DNA from: Acorus gramineus
Lineage: Eukaryota; Streptophyta; Magnoliopsida; Acorales; Acoraceae
Reading direction: 5' to 3'
Assembly (NCBI GenBank): GCA_030737835.1
Contig: JAUJYN010000017.1
Location: forward strand, 806,001 to 870,000
DNA: 64,000 nt
The position numbers and the translations under genes were made by a program. This document shows, piece by piece, positions 59,047 to 64,000 of this stretch. Below the pieces are notes generated by a model. That model saw only the letters and a list, made by a program, of their open reading frames with translations, had not been told where the DNA came from and made no database searches. Each line of letters starts with the position of its first letter. Position 1 is the stretch's first letter.

Positions 59047-62000
59047 TGTCACGCCCCAGGGCGGCCGTCCCCGGGACGCGGCAAGTGTATATATGATATC
59101 AGTAACAGGAATCAATAATAAACCACAAACAATCACTAAAATGACACACAGATAAAAACAGGGCTGACATAATATATACACCGAGTGCGGAAGCTAAAAG
59201 ACTGAGTCTGTAGTCAAAAACATACTACAGACTCGATACATAATCATAAGTCCTGTGAGAGCCAACATGCCCACATATATACACAACAAAAATCCAAATA
59301 CAATCCAACTAAGTGCCCAAGCACCGAACATATACATACAACAGAAAGAAGGGTGCTGATGGCCTCAAAACTCGTGGGACGCGGCGCTGCCCTCTGCCGG
59401 TGTAGTCGCTCGGGAAGCTCCTCCCTCAGAGATCACTGAAAAGGCAATATGCGAGGGGTGAGCCACACGCTCAGTGAATAGCACAACCCATGCATACAGT
59501 CATATTAACCACATTTAATCAATTCATAAGCCACAAGTGGCATAATATCACCATCCGGGGGTTCGTTCATCGCCGAACCCCATACCCTCACCCTCACCCT
59601 CACCCTCAACAGGTGACCTAGGATATTGGGACTTAGCGGGTTAATAAACATCCATTCATAATCCTGTGGGTCGTCGCATCGCCGGCCCACCATACCCTCA
59701 CCCTCACCTCTCAACAGGTGACCTAGGCTCTTGGGACTGACTAGGCTGTTGGTTACCCTTGGTCCACCGATAGTCTCTCCTCACTCCGCGGTTGTTTGGC
59801 CACTCCCATGTTCAGCGCAGTCCTTCCAAGTCAGGAGGCGCCTACTAGTGGGAGCCCCTGCACGGGACAACCTGTCTAACGCCGAGGTAGTCTCTACACG
59901 GATCCGACGAGGGGAACAGAACAGCCTATCCATCGCATATGATCCAATCGGATCCGCTGACAGCACATCTCTAAGACTCTAATGTCTCGAATTCCTCAGA
60001 ATTCCACCAGCGCGCATAACCAGGATGCGGGGAACATGCATTTAGTATCATAATACAAGGGAAAATAGAGACCTTGGGAGGGTAACCTGAGGTCCCGATG
60101 TAGGACATCCGACAACCAAACGAGGAACACGGAGTACCCTAACCCGGGTCTCAATGTTAACCTCGCAAGGCCCCCCTTATATTCCCTAAGCATGCTATCT
60201 ATTATTACAGTTCGCATTTAATTAAATAAACCAAACTAATAGGACGCATGCACAGGTCGGGCTTTCCTAGCATGATAACGAGGTGGCAGGATGCATGGCT
60301 CATGCACAATCCTAAGGGTGCAAGTCCCTATCACACAACTAGGGTGGCATGCAATTCTACACACACATCATGCATACATGGATTACATTAAAGCAGTTAA
60401 TACTAACTATAAGCCCCAGGGGAGGACGGTACACGCCCAAAGCATGTAGCGCCTCCCACACTGGGTTGGGTTGTCCCACTCACCGGGAATCGGGTCGACG
60501 CGTGACCGTCCGTCGAGATCTGCAAGACAAGGTATTAACTGGTTAGAATAAATCCACAGTTATCCCAAAAATACATAACACACACAAACAAACATCCAAC
60601 ACCCCCCCGGCAACCACCGCACGGCCGGCCACCACCCGCACGGCCACCCGACCGCCCGGACGCGCCGCCGCGCCTCAGCCCGCGCACTCCGCGCACCGCC
60701 CGGGGCCCCGCGCGTCCACCGAGCCCAGCCGCGGTAGCCCGCACGCGCCCCGCACGCCGTGCGCACGCTCCTCGCCCCGCGCGCGCCCCGCGCGCACCTC
60801 CGCCGCTCCGCCGCGCCCCGCGCACGCTTCGCGCACGGCTCCTCGCCCCGCGCCTCCTCCGCGCGCGCCCCAGCACCCGAGCGCTCCGCTCAGCACCTCG
60901 GCCAGCACCTCCGCCAGCACCTCGCGCGTCCAGCACCTCCGCCAGCACCTCCGCGCGCACCTCGCGCGTCCAGCACCTCGCGCGCCCAGACCAGCTCGCC
61001 ATCAGCCCCTCGCGCACAGCACCACCCGAGCAGCTCGCACGCCTCGCACTGGCGCGGCCAGCTCCCCCGAGCGCACCCTTCGGCGCGCACGCTCGCGCGT
61101 ACGCACGCGCGCACGCCCAGCCGGCTCCTGTGCTCGTGCCTGTGCTGCCTGAGGCCCCCAGCTCGAGCACGCCAGCCCTGCCAGCCCGTCCCGCGCGCCC
61201 AGCACGACCAGCCCCCTCGCACCAGACCGGCACACACCCGCGCGCACACCGCGCGCACGCACACCCGCGCACGCACGCGCGCATGCCCGCGCGCGCCCAG
61301 CATGTGCGCTGCCTGAGCCGCTGCTGCTGCTGCCTGCGCCCGAGGACATCTCCCGCCTGCCGAGCACCTCCAACCACCCCTCCCACTGCCCCGACCACTT
61401 CCAACCACCTCCGACCACCCTCCGACGACCCCCACCGCCACCAACCACCTCCCAAACACAAAACCCTCCCCTAGCAATCATCTAGACAAGAAATAAGAGG
61501 GAAAGGAGGCTTACCGAGGGGGAGGAAGGGGCGTCCGGTGGATCTCCACGCGCCGAAACCTTTCCCACAAGCCTTCTCACGCCCCGATCTATCACGGCCC
61601 TTGATTTGGCTCGAAACAGAGGAGAGAGAGGGGAGGTCGGGGAGGCTAGGATCGTCGGAATTCGAATTTGAAGACACCGGAGCGTAGATCGGGACCCGAT
61701 CTACACTTCCCGTGCTTTAGGTTTTTGGTTTTGAGGGGTGTAAGGGGCTCGAACGGAAGAAAATCGGAGGAGAGGAGAGAGAGAGAGCAAGTCGGGAAGA
61801 TGATGAATAGTGACGAGATTTTTTGATTCCTTTTAAGTAGAGCGCGACTTAAAAACCCGGATACGCCCCGGAACTGCGAAATTTTTGCAAACGATGCCAG
61901 AATTCGATGAAATTTTCATGAGTGGCTTAAAATGGCACCAGGACACATAATATGCAGTTAGATTTTCAATCGGAGTCCTCTAGCTCAGACGATAGCTAAC

Positions 62001-62104
62001 AGTCTGAAATTACGCGGTTCCGATCGAAAAACCCTAAAAATTTTAAAACTGCTAAAAATGCTCCAAAGATTGCCAATAGGCCAAAAAGTGACACATATAT
62101 AACA
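59047..62104 (-). mobile_element. Solo Tekay LTR inside the old solo LTR
   Basis: It is 3,058 bp with TG..CA ends and perfect flanks CAAAC at 59042-59046 and 62105-62109. It contains two CCCTCACCC modules (59575-59720), a splice-like block (60478-60530), a GC core (about 60600-61310) and the AT-richer element-start part. No interior sequence adjoins it. Confidence 0.93.
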
Positions 62105-62697
62105 CAAACTCACCTTCTTGTGCTTGCACCTCCTCTTCTTGCTCCATCTTCTTCTCCTTGGCATAAAACCAAACACTTGGGGAGAAAGAGAGCCACAAGA
62201 GAGGGAGGAAAAGTGTTCCACGAGTTGGGAGAGAGGGGGAGAGAGAGAGAGGGTAAAAAGGTCTTTTTCATGCCCAAATAGTGCCTAGGGGTGACCTTAA
62301 GGGGGGGTGAGGTTAGGGTTAGGCTCACCCACTCACATAACAAATAACCAAAGGTTTCTTCACCCCTAAGCAAGGTGGGGGTAGGGTTACCAAGGGTCAC
62401 CACATCCCCAAAATATCTCACACAATTTGACCCACCAGGAACTCTCAAAACCCGGATGTGATTCGGAACTGCATATTTTTCAAAATGTTACCGGAATTCG
62501 ATAAAATTTTTATGGGTAGTACTAAATGGTACCAGGACCCATAATATGCAGTTAGATTTTCAATCAGAGTACTCTAACTCCCGCAGGTGGCTAAAAGCCA
62601 AAATTTTAGTAGCTCCGATCAAAAAACAAAAGGCCCTAAATGACCCAGAAGTGACCAAGGCTTAACCAAAATGGCTCCAAATGACACAGGCATAACA

Positions 62698-64000
62698 GTA
62701 GACTTGAGCCGTTTGCGCGACATCGCCTTTGATGATGCACTTTTTGTTGGACTTGAGTCGTGGGCATGGAAATGGCATTACCCACCGGACAATGTGTTGC
62801 CCCTGGGCTTGAACCACTAAGATGGTGTCACCTTGTAGAGGTCGGTGTGTTCCCCTAACATGCACCATCAAAACGGCGTGGTCACGTGGGGTTCGGGCTG
62901 CGTCTTTTTGGCTTGAACCGACTGTTTGGCGTCACATTGTAGATTCATGGAATACGGATCAATCGTGAGTTGCGTATCCCTAAGTGACATGTTTTCTTTT
63001 AGGCATGAACTTCAAGGTGCCGTCTCCTACATAATAAGATGTTGCCCCTTGGCTCGGGCTGTAAGGGCGATGTCTCCATGTGGGAGTCGATATAGATCTC
63101 GCTAGCGTGAACCATCAGACGGCGTGGCTCTCAGAGATTGGATTCTAAGTTGCCTTGAGCTCATGTACTTTGTTCGACATGGCGAGCTAGTCGCCTTGGG
63201 CCCGAGTCGTTTGTACGATGTGGCCGAACGGGGCGATGCGAGCAAGTCGCCTTGGGCTTGAGTCATTTAGACGATGTAGCAGAATGGGGCGAAGTGAGCG
63301 AGTCACTTTGGGCTTAGTCGTTTGTGCGACGTAGCCAAACGGGGCGATGCGAGTGAGTCACCTTAGGCTTAAGGCGTTTGCACGACGTAGCCGAACGGGG
63401 CAATTATAAGGGTAGGACCACCTTGGGCTTGAGCTGTTTACACGACGTGGCCATACTAGGTGGTTATGAGAGTAGGACCACCTTGGGCTTGAGCTGTTTA
63501 AGCGACATGGCCAGACCAGCTGTCTATAAGGGGCGGACCAGCTTGGGCGTGAGCCATTTACGCGGCGTGGCTGGACAAGATGGCTATAAGAGTAGGGTCA
63601 CCTTGGGCGTGAGTCACTTATGTGACGTGGCCGAACGAGGTGGCTATAAGAGTCGGCCCACCTCGGGCGTGAGCCACTTTCGTGTCGTAGACGAGCGAGG
63701 TGGCTATGAGAGTCGGACCACCTCGGGCGTGAGCCACTTTCGTGACATAGCCGAACGAGGTAGCTATGAGAGTCGGACCACCTTGGGCGTGAGCCACTTT
63801 CATGATGTAGCCGAACAACGTGGCTATGAGAGTCGGATTACCTCGGGCGTGAGCCACTTGCACGACGTAGCCGAGCGAGGTGGCTATGAGAATCGGACCA
63901 CCTCGGGCGTGAGCTGCTTGCGCGACGTAGCCGAGTGAGGTGGCTATGAGAATCGGACAACCACCTCGGGCGTGAGCCGCTTGTGCGACGTAGCCGAGCG
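62698..64000. repeat. 60-bp tandem repeat array
   Basis: Degenerate units begin after 62698, and regular 60-bp units run from about 63170 to the window end. GGGCGTGAGCCACTT and GGTGGCTATGAGAGTCGGAC recur at exactly 60-base steps, with a 3-base shift in the last unit. Because 60 is a multiple of three, the array stays open on both strands with 20-residue repeats (plus strand YESRTTSGVSHFRDVAERGG). It lies in the 3' untranslated part of the Tat/Ogre-like element, and I do not regard it as a gene. Confidence 0.9.

Larger units (their letters stand above)
45861..62697 (-). mobile_element. Old solo Tekay LTR, twice interrupted
   Basis: Pieces are 45861-47754, 57939-59046 and 62110-62697, about 3.6 kb in all. 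The outer ends are TGTCACGACC and ATGACACAGGCATAACA, with perfect flanks GTAGA at 45856-45860 and 62698-62702. It differs from the other Tekay LTRs by a duplicated CACTCCCACGATCAGTACGC segment (about 46735-46800 and 46910-46985) and more decay in the conserved blocks. It is the oldest Tekay copy here, because a full element and another solo LTR lie inside it. Confidence 0.88.
45352..64000 (-). mobile_element. 3' untranslated part of the Tat/Ogre-like element, with insertions
   Basis: The polypurine tract (minus strand) lies at 45354-45367. Element DNA occupies 45352-45860 and resumes at 62698. The whole 45861-62697 interval is a later nested insertion with GTAGA flanks. The resumed part holds a 60-bp tandem array. 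No gag or pol sequence is in the window. Long, tandemly repeated 3' untranslated regions are known in the Ogre/Tat lineage. Confidence 0.6.

Noticed and set aside
63378-63938. 186-residue repeat protein
   Set aside because: The frame follows from a 60-bp repeat period being a multiple of three. The opposite strand is open too, and the array is part of a retrotransposon untranslated region.
63170-64000. CRISPR-like array
   Set aside because: Units are contiguous 60-bp repeats without unique spacers, and the DNA is from a plant nucleus.

Overview
The window is nuclear DNA of a flowering plant. The evidence is a chromodomain-bearing Ty3/gypsy retrotransposon of Tekay (Del) type primed by initiator methionine tRNA, CACTA (En/Spm) transposase remnants, Tourist-like and hAT-like MITEs, Tat/Ogre-type LTR remnants, and a decayed extensin-like (proline-rich cell-wall protein) gene. 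The species cannot be named from the sequence. I found no intact host protein gene and no rRNA, tRNA or CRISPR locus. The window reads as a nested-transposon block typical of gene-poor plant chromatin.

Layout. Positions 1-8.8 kb are AT-rich and hold a foldback MITE, two CACTA ends, two broken CACTA genes (a Transposase_24-like gene on the minus strand and TNP2 on the plus strand), and two copies of a gypsy polyprotein tail fragment. At 8.8-19.5 kb a Tourist-like MITE (TSD TAA) is split by a 10.2 kb two-LTR Tekay element on the minus strand, whose interior is badly decayed. At 19.5-27.2 kb lie AT-rich DNA, a TIR element, a broken extensin-like gene cut by two small transposons, and repeated copies of that gene's 3' tail. 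At 27.2-31.15 kb is the 3' part of a Tat-like element in plus orientation carrying antisense ORFs. At 31-34 kb is AT-rich repeat DNA. At 34.1-43.9 kb are three solo Tekay LTRs, one nested inside another and two arranged head to head. From 44.3 kb to the window end lies a Tat-like element on the minus strand (LTR 44305-45351), whose 3' untranslated part carries a 60-bp tandem array ending the window. That element is split by a solo Tekay LTR (45861-62697), which itself contains a nearly whole Tekay element (47755-57933) and another solo LTR (59047-62104).

The nesting is supported by direct reading of 5-bp target-site duplications: CACAC, TAGTC, GGCTG, GTAGA, GAGAG and CAAAC. One solo LTR (34089-37610) has only an imperfect match. 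The Tekay LTRs are unusually long (about 3.1-3.6 kb). They contain an extremely GC-rich CpG core, 2-4 copies of an 80-90 bp module carrying CCCTCACCCTCACCC, and two conserved blocks bounded by splice-site-like sequences. The second block ends in a short acidic ORF. These LTR blocks are the best candidate here for something undescribed.

All alignments and identities were judged by eye; no search was run.
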